Positions 1 to 9,060 of a stretch of 64,000 nt of DNA are shown one piece after another. Every line of letters starts with the position of its first letter. Position 1 is the first letter of the stretch. This stretch comes from G965207335 sp965222825 (lineage in GTDB: Bacteria > Pseudomonadota > Gammaproteobacteria > PS1 > Pseudothioglobaceae), in NCBI GenBank assembly GCA_965222825.1, contig OZ244964.1, forward strand, positions 62,001-126,000, written 5' to 3'. A program made the translations under genes and the position numbers. The notes under the pieces are model-generated. The model was not told where the DNA came from. It worked only from the letters and a program-made list of their open reading frames with translations, and ran no database searches.

Positions 1-1855
1 CTAGTATTGTTCTTGAGTCTATTTTAGAAGATACTCTAAAAGCTATTCTAGTTGGAATATTAGATTTTATCAAACCAGTGATTACATCAACAGATGGCCT
101 TTGCGTTGCTATTACTAGGTGTATGCCTGCCGCTCTAGCTTTTTGTGCTAAACGTATAATAAGTGCTTCTACGCGTTTAGACTTAGTTCTATCTTCTTGG
201 GCTAAGGCAGCTAACATATCAGCATATTCATCAATAATTATTACTATTAGTGGTATATGCTCTAACTCTTTAACTTGGTTACTATCTTTACTAAATGGGT
301 CTATTAACGGCTCGTTATTTTTTATGCCTAGGGCTATTTTATTATTGATAGCAGATATATTTCTAACTCCAAATTTAGCTAATAAATTATAACGGTGTTC
401 CATTTCATTTATTGCCCATCTAAGAGAGCTATACGCTTCATTCATATCAGTAATCACTGGTGTTAATAGGTGTGGAATGTCAGCATAAGTCGCCATTTCC
501 ACGATTTTTGGGTCTATCATAATCATACGAATATTTTTTGGCGATGATTTATATAAAATACTCAAAATAATAGCATTTAAGCCCACAGATTTACCCATTC
601 CAGTTGCACCTGCTACTAATAAATGAGGCATTTTTGCCAAATCAGCTATAACAGGTTTGCCATTTATATCCTTACCTAGCGTTGCAGTTAGCGTTGACTT
701 AGAGTTTTCAAAATCATTAGATGATAAAATTTCTTTTAGGGTAATTAATTCTCTTTTAGCATTTGGTATTTCTAACCCAATAACAGGCTTACCGGGTATT
801 ACATCAAGAATACGGACACTTTCAACCAATAATGCTCTAGCTAAATCTTTGTTAAGATTAATAATCTTGCTTACTTTTACTCCAGGCTCTAAACTTATTT
901 CAAATTGTGTTACAACAGGACCAGGGGTTATAGTTTCAATATTGACATTAAAACCAAAATCTTTTAATTTAGCTTCAACTTGTCGAGACATAATATCCAA
1001 AGTGCTCTTTGAATAGCCGTTTTCTTGTTTTTTAATAGGATCAAGTAAAGATAGTGCTGGCAATGTATCTTGTTTATTATTAAATAGGCTACTTTGTATT
1101 CCGTGTTGTGCGTTAGCACTTGGTGTAATATCAGTATTTTTGTCTTTAATTTCTGGCTCACTCTTTTTGAGCTTAGTAGTATCTTTAATAACTTGCAACC
1201 GATCTTTTTTAATAGTTTTTATTTGTTCTTTTTGTTTTGAAATATGCCTTATGTGCGATATTTTGCCTATTATTAGAGCAAATAAATATGTTATTACTCT
1301 ACCAGTTTTATCAAATAATAATAGCCAAGATAAATATCCAGTTAGGCTAAGTGATGCCATTATTAAACTTACATATACTATATTAATTGATTGTCCAAAT
1401 AATACTGATAAATACTTCTGCAGCATTAAACCTATCCAACCTCCAGACTCAGGATTAAAATTATTTGCCGCAAATCCTGATACCAGAACCAATAAAATTA
1501 TAAAACCAATAAAATTATAAAATAATTGCAGGTAATTTAATCCATTACCAGTATTTATTTTTCTATAATATTTGACTAATAATAAAATTAATACTATTGG
1601 AATTAAATAAGAGCTATGCCCAAACCATAAAAATAAAAATTCTGATAAATAAACACCAACTCTACCGCCCCAGTTTATAATAATAGTGCTATTATTGCCA
1701 CTTTGTAACCAAATATAGTCAGAACTAGAATGCGTTATTAATGAAGTTAGTAAAAATAAATTAAAACCAATCATAATAATTAGCACTAATTCGTATAACC
1801 TAAAGTGATGCAGTTTATAGTTGGATAAATTATTATTTTGATTATTTTCTTTCAT
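1..1855 (-). CDS. ftsK: DNA translocase FtsK, partial (3' end beyond window)
   Basis: Septal DNA pump that moves chromosome termini and stimulates dimer resolution during division. The frame is open from the ATG at 1853-1855 (reverse strand) to the window edge, about 618 codons. The N-terminal 180 residues or so carry about four hydrophobic segments. A short Lys/Gln-rich linker follows, then the motor domain with Walker A GATGMGKS (around 580-625) and Walker B-like IIIDEYADM. The last visible residues, VSSKIDSRTIL, are typical of FtsK/SpoIIIE. The linker is much shorter than in E. coli FtsK, as in many small-genome bacteria. The gene is divergent from trxB. The C-terminal gamma (KOPS-reading) domain cannot be judged. 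Confidence 0.95.
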   Translation of the reverse strand, partial: MKENNQNNNLSNYKLHHFRLYELVLIIMIGFNLFLLTSLITHSSSDYIWLQSGNNSTIIINWGGRVGVYLSEFLFLWFGHSSYLIPIVLILLLVKYYRKINTGNGLNYLQLFYNFIGFIILLVLVSGFAANNFNPESGGWIGLMLQKYLSVLFGQSINIVYVSLIMASLSLTGYLSWLLLFDKTGRVITYLFALIIGKISHIRHISKQKEQIKTIKKDRLQVIKDTTKLKKSEPEIKDKNTDITPSANAQHGIQSSLFNNKQDTLPALSLLDPIKKQENGYSKSTLDIMSRQVEAKLKDFGFNVNIETITPGPVVTQFEISLEPGVKVSKIINLNKDLARALLVESVRILDVIPGKPVIGLEIPNAKRELITLKEILSSNDFENSKSTLTATLGKDINGKPVIADLAKMPHLLVAGATGMGKSVGLNAIILSILYKSSPKNIRMIMIDPKIVEMATYADIPHLLTPVITDMNEAYSSLRWAINEMEHRYNLLAKFGVRNISAINNKIALGIKNNEPLIDPFSKDSNQVKELEHIPLIVIIIDEYADMLAALAQEDRTKSKRVEALIIRLAQKARAAGIHLVIATQRPSVDVITGLIKSNIPTRIAFRVSSKIDSRTIL

Positions 1856-1947
1856 AGTTAAATAATAGTATTTATAATATTAACAGCCTCATATTATAAC
1901 AATTATTACAAGGATTATATGATTAACATATCCATTTTATTTTCTAA

Positions 1948-1968
1948 CCCACAAGTCGTATTTGTGGG
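1948..1968. promoter_or_regulatory. Palindromic operator candidate upstream of trxB
   Basis: An inverted repeat with 8-bp perfect arms ACCCACAA / TTGTGGGT lies at 1947-1969, 18 bp before the trxB ATG. It is followed directly by a TATATAT -10-like string. The 19-bp core CCACAAGTCGTATTTGTGG matches, at 18 of 19 positions, the reverse complement of the palindrome in front of the LysR gene at 61557. There is no T-run, so a terminator is unlikely. The regulator is unknown; the site could also serve divergent ftsK. Confidence 0.55.
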
Positions 1969-1986
1969 TATATATTAGTAACTACT

Positions 1987-2937
1987 ATGCTTAATGAAAT
2001 TTACCATAAATTAATTATTATTGGCTCAGGTCCTGCTGGTTATTCTGCTGCAATTTATGCTGCACGGGCAAATTTAAACCCTGTTATTATTACAGGACTA
2101 GAACAAGGTGGGCAACTAATGACTACCACAGATGTTGATAATTGGCCCGGTGATAATAACGGTGTGCAGGGTCCTGATTTAATGGAGCGAATGCAAGAGC
2201 ACGCAGAAAGATTTAATACTAAAATAATAAATGATATTATAACAAGTGTAGATTTTAGTAATAAGTCACTTATCCTAAATAGTGCTAGTAACATTTATAA
2301 AGCTGATGCTGTTATTATAGCAACAGGTGCTAGTGCAAAATATTTAGGTTTAGAATCAGAGGAAAAATTTAGAGGCAAAGGTGTTTCTGCTTGTGCAACT
2401 TGTGATGGCTTTTTTTATAAAAACAAGGAAGTAGCAGTAATAGGTGGTGGTAATACTGCTGTGGAAGAGGCATTGTTTTTAGCAAATATTGCTAAAAAAG
2501 TTGTAATAGTGCACAGAAGAGATAAATTTAGTTCTGAAAAAATTCTTAGTGAGCAGTTAATAAATAAAGCAAAAACTGCCAATATAACCATTGAATATAA
2601 CAGCGTTTTAAACGAGATATTGGGCGATAATACGGGTGTTACTGGCATTAGAATTACAAATAATGACGGCATAACTAAAAAACTACCAACACACGGAGTA
2701 TTTATAGCCATAGGTCACAAGCCAAATACTGATATATTTGTAGGGCAATTAGATATGACAGGCGGTTATATTAACACAAAAAGCGGTACTAAGGGCAATG
2801 CAACAAAAACTAGTGTTAAGGGGGTTTTTGCAGCAGGGGATGTTACTGATAGTGTTTATAGACAAGCCGTTACCTCTGCTGGTTCTGGCTGTATGGCAGC
2901 TTTAGATGCCGAGAAGTATTTAGACCAACATGAATAA
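1987..2937 (+). CDS. trxB: Thioredoxin reductase
   Basis: NADPH-dependent FAD flavoenzyme that reduces thioredoxin in the cytoplasm. The protein has 316 residues, the usual length. An N-terminal FAD-binding GSGPAG motif lies near residue 13. The redox-active CATC is at residues 136-139, followed by DG. The NADPH-binding GGGNTAVEEA lies near 155, with HRRDKF after it. The C-terminal FAD motif GVFAAGDV is near 280. The start follows the palindrome and a -10-like TATATAT, and the gene appears monocistronic. A MITE lies just downstream. Confidence 0.97.
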   Translation: MLNEIYHKLIIIGSGPAGYSAAIYAARANLNPVIITGLEQGGQLMTTTDVDNWPGDNNGVQGPDLMERMQEHAERFNTKIINDIITSVDFSNKSLILNSASNIYKADAVIIATGASAKYLGLESEEKFRGKGVSACATCDGFFYKNKEVAVIGGGNTAVEEALFLANIAKKVVIVHRRDKFSSEKILSEQLINKAKTANITIEYNSVLNEILGDNTGVTGIRITNNDGITKKLPTHGVFIAIGHKPNTDIFVGQLDMTGGYINTKSGTKGNATKTSVKGVFAAGDVTDSVYRQAVTSAGSGCMAALDAEKYLDQHE

Positions 2938-2998
2938 TTATAATAAAATTAGACTTGACTTATTGATAAATATATGTTATTTTGCAAACATAGGTAAT

Positions 2999-3093
2999 GA
3001 GACTGTTGCACGGCAACCTAAAATTCTAAAAATAACTCAAACACGGATATTTTAGCAGATTTTATTTATTCTTTGCCACCGTGCAACAGTCTC
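2999..3093. mobile_element. 95-bp MITE with perfect TIRs and 5-bp target duplication
   Basis: The terminal inverted repeats GAGACTGTTGCACGG (2999-3013) and CCGTGCAACAGTCTC (3079-3093) are exact complements over 15 bp. The element is flanked on both sides by GTAAT (2994-2998 and 3094-3098), a 5-bp direct repeat that fits a target-site duplication. It has no coding capacity. The ends resemble those of IS5-type elements, but that assignment is from memory. The inner block TAAAAATAACTCAAA recurs at 42100-42114. Confidence 0.8.
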
Positions 3094-3118
3094 GTAATAT
3101 TAAAATAGGAGGTGGATA

Positions 3119-3601
3119 ATGATAAAATTTCAATTGAAAAATTTATTAATATTTTTAAGTATTACAATACTATTTGTTGGAAGTGTAATTGCAAATGAGA
3201 GGTATGGAAAACAGAAGGTTGTTTATCATGTTAATTATGATGACCCAAAAGCCCAAGCAGGTGCTTTGCGTAATATTCAAAATCATATTAATGCGGTAGG
3301 TGCTAAAAACTTAGACCTTAAAGTAGTTATGCATGGAGTAGGATTGTCATTATTACTTGACCCTGAAGCATTGCAAAACACAAAACTGAAATACGGTAAT
3401 GCCACAGATGTTATGCAAGCAAGAATTTCTGGTTTAAAAGATCAAGGCGTAGGCTTTCAGGTGTGTGCTAATACTTTGCGGGGTAAGAAAATAAGTTATG
3501 AGGATGATCTTTATGATGTGGACAAAGCGGATGTAGTGCCAAGTGGTGTTGCTGAACTGTCTCGTTTGCAACAAATGGGCTATACTTATATAAAACCATA
3601 A
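3119..3601 (+). CDS. Periplasmic DsrE/DsrF-like sulfur-relay protein
   Basis: A small protein of the DsrE-like superfamily (160 aa). Residues 1-25 form a signal peptide (FLSITILFVGSVIA, cleavage near ANE). The mature part starts with KQKVVYHVNYDDP, typical of the secreted DUF1791/DsrE-like branch. A single conserved-looking Cys lies in FQVCANTL, where cytoplasmic DsrE carries its sulfur-binding Cys. It likely binds or relays sulfur or sulfide-derived sulfane in the periplasm; this is inferred from the family, not proven. A strong Shine-Dalgarno AGGAGGT precedes the ATG. The gene stands alone behind the MITE, which may affect its promoter. Confidence 0.8.
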   Translation: MIKFQLKNLLIFLSITILFVGSVIANERYGKQKVVYHVNYDDPKAQAGALRNIQNHINAVGAKNLDLKVVMHGVGLSLLLDPEALQNTKLKYGNATDVMQARISGLKDQGVGFQVCANTLRGKKISYEDDLYDVDKADVVPSGVAELSRLQQMGYTYIKP

Positions 3602-3703
3602 TCAATAATAGTATTTATAATTACTTTAATTATATTATGTCCTTAATGTAATGCTCTACAATAAGTATTATCTTAGTTTTTATAAACTTTATTATAAGTT
3701 TAA

Positions 3704-3898
3704 AAGTTAAAAGAAGTAATTAAAAATAGAATAAAGCAAATAGCCATTGACCCAAAAATAGCTATCCAGTTAAAAGCAAATTTAAAATCTTATTGGAAAT
3801 TAAGATACAGCAATTACAGAATTATTTATAGTTTTGATGATAAAAGTATTTATTTTTATGCTTTAAATCATAGAAGTAAAGTTTATAAGAATATATAA
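3704..3898 (+). pseudogene. RelE/ParE-family toxin remnant
   Basis: An open stretch with no start codon or N-terminus encodes the C-terminal part of a RelE-type toxin. The string LKSYWKLRYSNYRIIYSF is followed by YFYALNHRSKVYKNI and a stop. It matches the family pattern of LKG-x-W-RLRVGDYRVIY and then HRREVY. The frame is closed upstream by a TAA at 3701-3703, and no antitoxin gene is seen. The remainder of the 3602-3918 gap shows nothing recognisable. Confidence 0.65.
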
Positions 3899-3918
3899 TT
3901 TAAACCCAAGTGTTGCAC

Positions 3919-5130
3919 TTATTGGTTGAATTCGCCTGATTTTAGTTTTAGCCTTAGAGCATTAAGTGCTATAAATCCTTGTGCGTCTTGTTGATTATAA
4001 CTACCTTTGTCATCTTCAAAAGTAGCAATTTCTTTGCTAAATAGGCTATTTTTTGATTTTCTGCCAACAATAACTACATTACCTTTGTATAGTTTTAAAC
4101 GCACAAAACCACTAACATTTTTTTGGGTATTATCAATTAGAGCTTGCATTGCCTCTCGCTCGGGAGAAAACCAAAATCCATTGTATATAGTTTTAGCGTA
4201 TTTTGGCATTAATTCATCTTTTAGGTGCGATGCCTCTCTATCTAAGGTTAAAGACTCTATAGCCCTGTGGGAGCGAAGCATAATAGTCCCTGCTGGGGTT
4301 TCATAACAACCTCTAGACTTGATACCAATAAAACGATTCTCGACAATATCAGCCCTACCTATACCGTGCTTGCCTGCTATTTTATTCAAACTATACATTA
4401 CCTCAGCAGGTGATTTTTTTGCCCCGTTTATAGCAATAATATCACCGTTTTTATATTCTAATTCTATGTATTGTGCATAATCAGGTGCATCTTCTAACTC
4501 GCTAGTTAATCGCCACATATTTTTATTAGGCTCTTGATAAGGATCTTCTAATTCTTCGCCCTCATAAGATATGTGTAATAAATTTGCATCCATAGAGTAT
4601 GGTGATTTTTGATTTTGTTGTTGATAGTCTATGGCTATATTATGTTTTTTAGCATAGGCTAGTAAATCAGAACGAGAATTAAATTGCCATTCACGCCATG
4701 GAGCAATTACTTTAATATTGGCATCTAAGGCATAAGCATTTAACTCAAACCTGACTTGATCATTACCCTTACCAGTAGCACCATGAGCTATGGCATCTGC
4801 ACCTACTTCTTTGGCTATTTCTACTAATCTTTTAGATATTAGTGGTCTAGCAATAGCAGTTCCTAGTAGATATTCACCCTCGTATATAGTATTAGCACGA
4901 AATACTGGAAATACAAAATCTCTGGCAAATTCTTCGCATAAATTTTCAATATATATCTGCTTAACACCTATTGCCTTAGCTTTTTTGCGTGCTAGTTCTA
5001 CCTCTTCACCTTGGCCTATATCAGCGGTAAATGTTATTACCTCAGCTTTATAAGTATTTTGTAAATATTTGACAATAATACTGGTATCTAAGCCACCAGA
5101 ATAAGCTAAAACAATCTTATTAACACTCAT
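3919..5130 (-). CDS. argG: Argininosuccinate synthase
   Basis: Joins citrulline and aspartate using ATP, the penultimate step of arginine synthesis. The protein has 403 residues, normal for the short bacterial type. The PP-loop ATP site AYSGGLDTS lies near residues 9-17, and the family strings GATGKGNDQVRFE and NLLHISYEGEELEDP follow. Its ATG overlaps the TGA of the DUF2914 gene by four bases (ATGA), so the two are translationally coupled. Argininosuccinate lyase is not in the window. Confidence 0.98.
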   Translation of the reverse strand: MSVNKIVLAYSGGLDTSIIVKYLQNTYKAEVITFTADIGQGEEVELARKKAKAIGVKQIYIENLCEEFARDFVFPVFRANTIYEGEYLLGTAIARPLISKRLVEIAKEVGADAIAHGATGKGNDQVRFELNAYALDANIKVIAPWREWQFNSRSDLLAYAKKHNIAIDYQQQNQKSPYSMDANLLHISYEGEELEDPYQEPNKNMWRLTSELEDAPDYAQYIELEYKNGDIIAINGAKKSPAEVMYSLNKIAGKHGIGRADIVENRFIGIKSRGCYETPAGTIMLRSHRAIESLTLDREASHLKDELMPKYAKTIYNGFWFSPEREAMQALIDNTQKNVSGFVRLKLYKGNVVIVGRKSKNSLFSKEIATFEDDKGSYNQQDAQGFIALNALRLKLKSGEFNQ

Positions 5131-5567
5131 AGTTCATAATAATTAAAATCTTTTTCTAGTAGCACCTCGCCATCTTCTTTGACCACTTGCACCTTCCAAA
5201 TGCCAAGCCAATTATGCCAAAGATTTTTAGAAGACCATGTTCGCCAACGAATACCACCAATATATAACTTAACTTCTGCCATTATTCTGCCTTGATACAA
5301 CCATCTGTGAATAATTGTTTCATCTTGTAAGTTACGAATATTAGTAAAAAAGAATATTTTTTTTAGTTTATTATCGCTAGAATCAATAATATCTTGTGGC
5401 TCTCTATTGTTAATATTTTTTGCAAATACTGCTTGTGAAATATTAGCAGTTAGCCAATTTTTTGGCTTTTTTGCATTATCGTTAGTATTAAAATGATTTT
5501 TAGCACTTATTTGACCGCTAAATATTGTATAACTCAGTAGTATTAAAAAAATTGTTATAATTTTCAT
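5127..5567 (-). CDS. DUF2914 domain secreted protein
   Basis: A protein of 146 residues with an N-terminal signal peptide (about 1-22, ending FSGQISA). The C-terminal half carries the DUF2914 pattern: IIHRWLYQGRIMAEVKLYI, then GIRWRTWSSKNL, then LGIWKVQVVKEDG. The family is often found in marine gammaproteobacteria; its function is unknown, and a periplasmic or envelope role is inferred from the signal. It sits upstream of argG with an ATGA overlap, so the two are cotranscribed although no metabolic link is obvious. Confidence 0.75.
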   Translation of the reverse strand: MKIITIFLILLSYTIFSGQISAKNHFNTNDNAKKPKNWLTANISQAVFAKNINNREPQDIIDSSDNKLKKIFFFTNIRNLQDETIIHRWLYQGRIMAEVKLYIGGIRWRTWSSKNLWHNWLGIWKVQVVKEDGEVLLEKDFNYYEL

Positions 5568-5607
5568 TGCATAATTATTAGTGCTATTAAAAAAATGCTA
5601 TAATTTG

Positions 5608-7857
5608 CTAATTATGTTTTTTTGCAGTTAAATTATTTAGATAGTTTAGCAATAAACCAGCTTTTTTATCTTTTTTAGCATTAGCTTTTTCTGCCCAGTA
5701 TATAGCCTTATCAATATCTTTTTCTACTACATTGCCTTGTAAATACATAATTGCTAGATTAGTTTGTGCCATAGCCAAACCTGCATTTGAGGCAGCAGAT
5801 AACCAGTAAAAAGATTTTTGCTTATCTTGTGGTAAAAACTGCCCTTTGTAATAAAGCATAGCTAGATAATATTGGGCATAGTTATCGCCATTTTTTGCCA
5901 TGTTAATAGTATTATCTAAATAATCTTGCTGTATTATTTCATTATTACTCGTTGGTAGTTGTTGTATTGGGGTTTTTATTTGCTTAGTAGTTGTTATTAT
6001 ATTTTTTGACTTTGTAGTTGTATTAGTAGGTTTTTGTTTGCTATTTTTTCTTAAACTAATAGTATTTTTGTTATCAGCAATTAACTTCTCTAAGTTTTGG
6101 TCAATATTTTGTCTGCTATAATCAAGTTTTTTATCCAATACACCACCAGCTAAATTATTAACATTTATATTTTCTTTGCTTGTTTTAATATTTATTTGTA
6201 GTTTAGTTTTAGTAGGCTCTTGGGCAGTTTTTTGCTTATTTTGTAAAGATTCTAATTTTTCTATTGCTAAACTATAATTTTGGTTAGCTGATTTTTGTAA
6301 CCATTGTAGTGCATCAGTATCTTTATTTTGCTCGTATAAACTTATTGCTAACTCGTATTGTGCTTTTGCATATCCTGATTGGGCCGCTCTTATTAGCCAT
6401 ATATTTGATTTTGCAATGTCCTTGGGGACTACCAACCCCTTTTTTAGTAATAAACTTAGGTTATATTGTCCTGCTGGATGTCCTTTTTGTGCTAGTTTTA
6501 ATAATATAGCACTGGCTATTTCTGGGTCTTTTTCAATATTTTTACCAATTAGTAATTGCTTTGCTAAATAATACTGTGCTTCTACATTTCCTTGCTCTGC
6601 TGCTTTTTTATACCAGTATAATGCCTTGGTATAATTTTTTTCAACACCTTGCCCTAACTGGTATCTAAGTGCTAAACTGTATTGAGCTCTAGCATGATTT
6701 TGCACCGCAGCTTTTTGGAATAATGCTACTGCTTTTTTAGAATTTTTTTCAACACCTTGTCCTAATTGGTATCGAAGTGCTAGACTGTATTGAGCTAGTG
6801 AAAAACCTTGCTCTGCTGATTTTTTAAATAGCACCACAGCCTTAGCAATATCTTTTTTAACGCTATTTCCTGTTAAATAAATAGTTGCTAGATTATATTG
6901 TGCCTCCATATTATTATTATCTGCTGCTTTTTGATACCATTTAATAGACTCAGGTATATTTCTAATTTCTTGAACACCTTTTCTATAAATAACAGCTACT
7001 AAATATTGTGCTAGTGCATAATTTTTATTAGCAGCTTTTAATGCCCATTTTAGAGCTTGTTTGTCATTTTGTTTAACAAGTAAACCTGTTCTATATAGTA
7101 TTGCTAAGCGATATTGTGATAACACAAAACCGTTTTCTGCTGATTGTTTGTATAAAGATAGAGCTTTATTCTTATCTTCTTTTTCAAAAAATTTAGCTAG
7201 ATAATACTGTGCTTCAAAATCGTATTGCTGTGAGGCTTTTTGATACCATTGTTTGGCTTTTTCTAGGTCTTTTTCTACACCTATACCACCCTCATAAAGT
7301 CTAGCTAGATTAAGCTGTGCTGGAGTGTAATTTAAATTAGCGGCTTTTTTATACCACTCAATAGCTTTATTATTATCCTTTTTAACACCCTTGCCGAGTC
7401 TATACATTACCGCTAAATTATATTGTGCAGCAGCAAAATTTTGTTGTGCGGCTTTTTTATACCAATAAAATGCTTGCTCTAAGTCCTTATTAACGCCAAT
7501 ACCATGATAATAACTATTAGCAACATTAAACTGTGCTGATGCATATCCTGCCTTAGCAACCTGCATATACCAATATAATGCCATTTGATAGTTTTGTTTG
7601 ACATTAATACCATTATGATACATATTACCTAGACTAAATTGGGCACGAACATCGCCTTTCTTGGCAGTTTTGGTTAATTGTTTTAGTAATTGCTCGCTGT
7701 CTAAATTAGTATTATGGTCTTGGGTATTTTGTGCTGAGTGCACTTTTTGATTATCATTTTTTGCCTCTAGTAGTTGTAGTGCATTGCCATTATTTGCAAT
7801 TATCAATAAACTAATACCAAAAAATAATCTTATATTATTGTAAGCAATGTTTTTCAT
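5608..7857 (-). CDS. Sel1-repeat (SLR) exported protein
   Basis: A protein of 749 residues with a signal-peptide-like start (about 1-26, ending GNALQ). It has roughly thirteen consecutive Sel1-like repeats of about 36 residues (about 55-530), with units of the form AEQG-x-x-x-AQYNLA-x-x-Y-x-x-G-x-GV-x-KD. A Lys/Thr/Asn-rich linker (about 545-650) carries no repeat, and two or more further repeats follow at the C-terminus. Two adjacent units (AQYSLALRYQLGQGVEKN) are nearly identical, which suggests recent internal duplication. Sel1 repeats form alpha-solenoids for protein contacts; host-interaction roles are known for some. Partners here are unknown. Confidence 0.85.
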   Translation of the reverse strand: MKNIAYNNIRLFFGISLLIIANNGNALQLLEAKNDNQKVHSAQNTQDHNTNLDSEQLLKQLTKTAKKGDVRAQFSLGNMYHNGINVKQNYQMALYWYMQVAKAGYASAQFNVANSYYHGIGVNKDLEQAFYWYKKAAQQNFAAAQYNLAVMYRLGKGVKKDNNKAIEWYKKAANLNYTPAQLNLARLYEGGIGVEKDLEKAKQWYQKASQQYDFEAQYYLAKFFEKEDKNKALSLYKQSAENGFVLSQYRLAILYRTGLLVKQNDKQALKWALKAANKNYALAQYLVAVIYRKGVQEIRNIPESIKWYQKAADNNNMEAQYNLATIYLTGNSVKKDIAKAVVLFKKSAEQGFSLAQYSLALRYQLGQGVEKNSKKAVALFQKAAVQNHARAQYSLALRYQLGQGVEKNYTKALYWYKKAAEQGNVEAQYYLAKQLLIGKNIEKDPEIASAILLKLAQKGHPAGQYNLSLLLKKGLVVPKDIAKSNIWLIRAAQSGYAKAQYELAISLYEQNKDTDALQWLQKSANQNYSLAIEKLESLQNKQKTAQEPTKTKLQINIKTSKENINVNNLAGGVLDKKLDYSRQNIDQNLEKLIADNKNTISLRKNSKQKPTNTTTKSKNIITTTKQIKTPIQQLPTSNNEIIQQDYLDNTINMAKNGDNYAQYYLAMLYYKGQFLPQDKQKSFYWLSAASNAGLAMAQTNLAIMYLQGNVVEKDIDKAIYWAEKANAKKDKKAGLLLNYLNNLTAKKHN

Positions 7858-8244
7858 AAAAAAACTTATAAAAATAATAAATGCTATTTTATAACAAGAA
7901 ACTATTACTTAGCAACAAATAATTGCTAAGATAATCACTAGGAATTTCTTTCTATTTCTTTCTTTATAAAATATAACCGATAAAACTATTAGAACAAATA
8001 TAGAATAAGCAATTATTTTATATACAATTCATATAGGTCCAGCTTCATACGCTGAAAAAATATAATAGAAAAATATAATATTTAATATTCAACACAAACT
8101 AAAAAATAAAATACCCTTTAATTTTTTTTAGGATAGTTTTTTTTTATCTTTTTTTAAATGTTTAATATTAGCAAAAATTGTAACTAAAATTCTAAATAAA
8201 CCTTTCTTAAACAAATATATATAAGTTGATATTTTTTTATACTT
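7858..8244. other. 387-bp AT-rich gap, no gene seen
   Basis: I find no credible coding frame on either strand. It contains a T-rich tract around 8118-8155 and a minor CAGC-x7-GCTG stem near 8040. It lies upstream of the Sel1-repeat gene and downstream of the acyltransferase gene, so it probably holds the Sel1-gene promoter, which I cannot place with confidence. Confidence 0.5.
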
Positions 8245-8934
8245 TTATAATTTTTTATATAATTGTAATAATTTATTTCTGTGAATAATATTTTCTATCC
8301 ATAATAAGTGATAAATATTATTTTTGTAGTTAAGGTATTTTTCACATTTAAACTCATTCACTTGTTCTATTTCTAGAGCATTTTTTTTAAAATATTTCCT
8401 CATATTATTGGTTATATCTGTTATATCACTAAACCCTAATTTTTTATAAAGTTTTAATACGCTATCCTTCTTTACTGCACCAAATGCATATTTAATATTT
8501 TTAGCTTCAAAAGCATAGAATAAATTTACTAATAAAATTATCAGTGCTGGGCTATTTTTGTAGTTATTAGAAATTGAAATACGGTTAATTTCAGCTGTTT
8601 TTCTTCTTCTTTGTGTTATTAATTTTGGAAGGGAAATAAATTTTTCAAGCTCAAATCCTGATTCTTCTATATCGCAATAATAGCGTAAAACACCTACAAT
8701 ACTATTATCTTTTTCTATGGCTATCCAATTACATTTATAGGTAAAATCATCAATTAATAATGGGTTAGTTTTATTTATTATTGCTAGACCTATAGGATTG
8801 TTTTTTACAGGATACCATTTTTGTTTTAAAATGTATGATTCATATAAAAATTGAGAGCATTTTTTAGCAAAGTATTTTGTATTTTTGGATGTAATTTTCC
8901 ACTCATTTTTAGAGTATTTATCATTAGGAATCAT
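8245..8934 (-). CDS. GNAT-fold acyltransferase, N-acyl-amino-acid-synthase-like
   Basis: A protein of 229 residues. The pattern fits the GNAT branch that includes FeeM-type long-chain N-acyl amino acid synthases and LuxI-like enzymes. WIAIEKDNSIVGVLRYY (about 80-96) is the central strand. AEINRISISNNYKNSPALI is the acyl-CoA/ACP-loop region. FGAVKKDSVLKLYKKLGF is the C-terminal helix-strand. If correct, it joins an acyl chain to an amino acid or amine, possibly giving a lipid signal or detergent-like product. Substrate is not predictable from sequence. It is a single gene in a very AT-rich setting. Confidence 0.5.
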   Translation of the reverse strand: MIPNDKYSKNEWKITSKNTKYFAKKCSQFLYESYILKQKWYPVKNNPIGLAIINKTNPLLIDDFTYKCNWIAIEKDNSIVGVLRYYCDIEESGFELEKFISLPKLITQRRRKTAEINRISISNNYKNSPALIILLVNLFYAFEAKNIKYAFGAVKKDSVLKLYKKLGFSDITDITNNMRKYFKKNALEIEQVNEFKCEKYLNYKNNIYHLLWIENIIHRNKLLQLYKKL

Positions 8935-9060
8935 ATAATATTAAAGTAAAATACATTGGTTTTAGTAAAATTTATAGTTATTGCAACAAATAACCAAAGT
9001 TAACCATAAATAGTCCAGTAAGTAAAAAATATATTTACAGTAATCTAATTCGTGTAATTA

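Noticed and set aside
78..1520. Forward-strand open frames in the first 1.5 kb
   Set aside because: Antisense to ftsK, whose frame is continuous with clear motor motifs.
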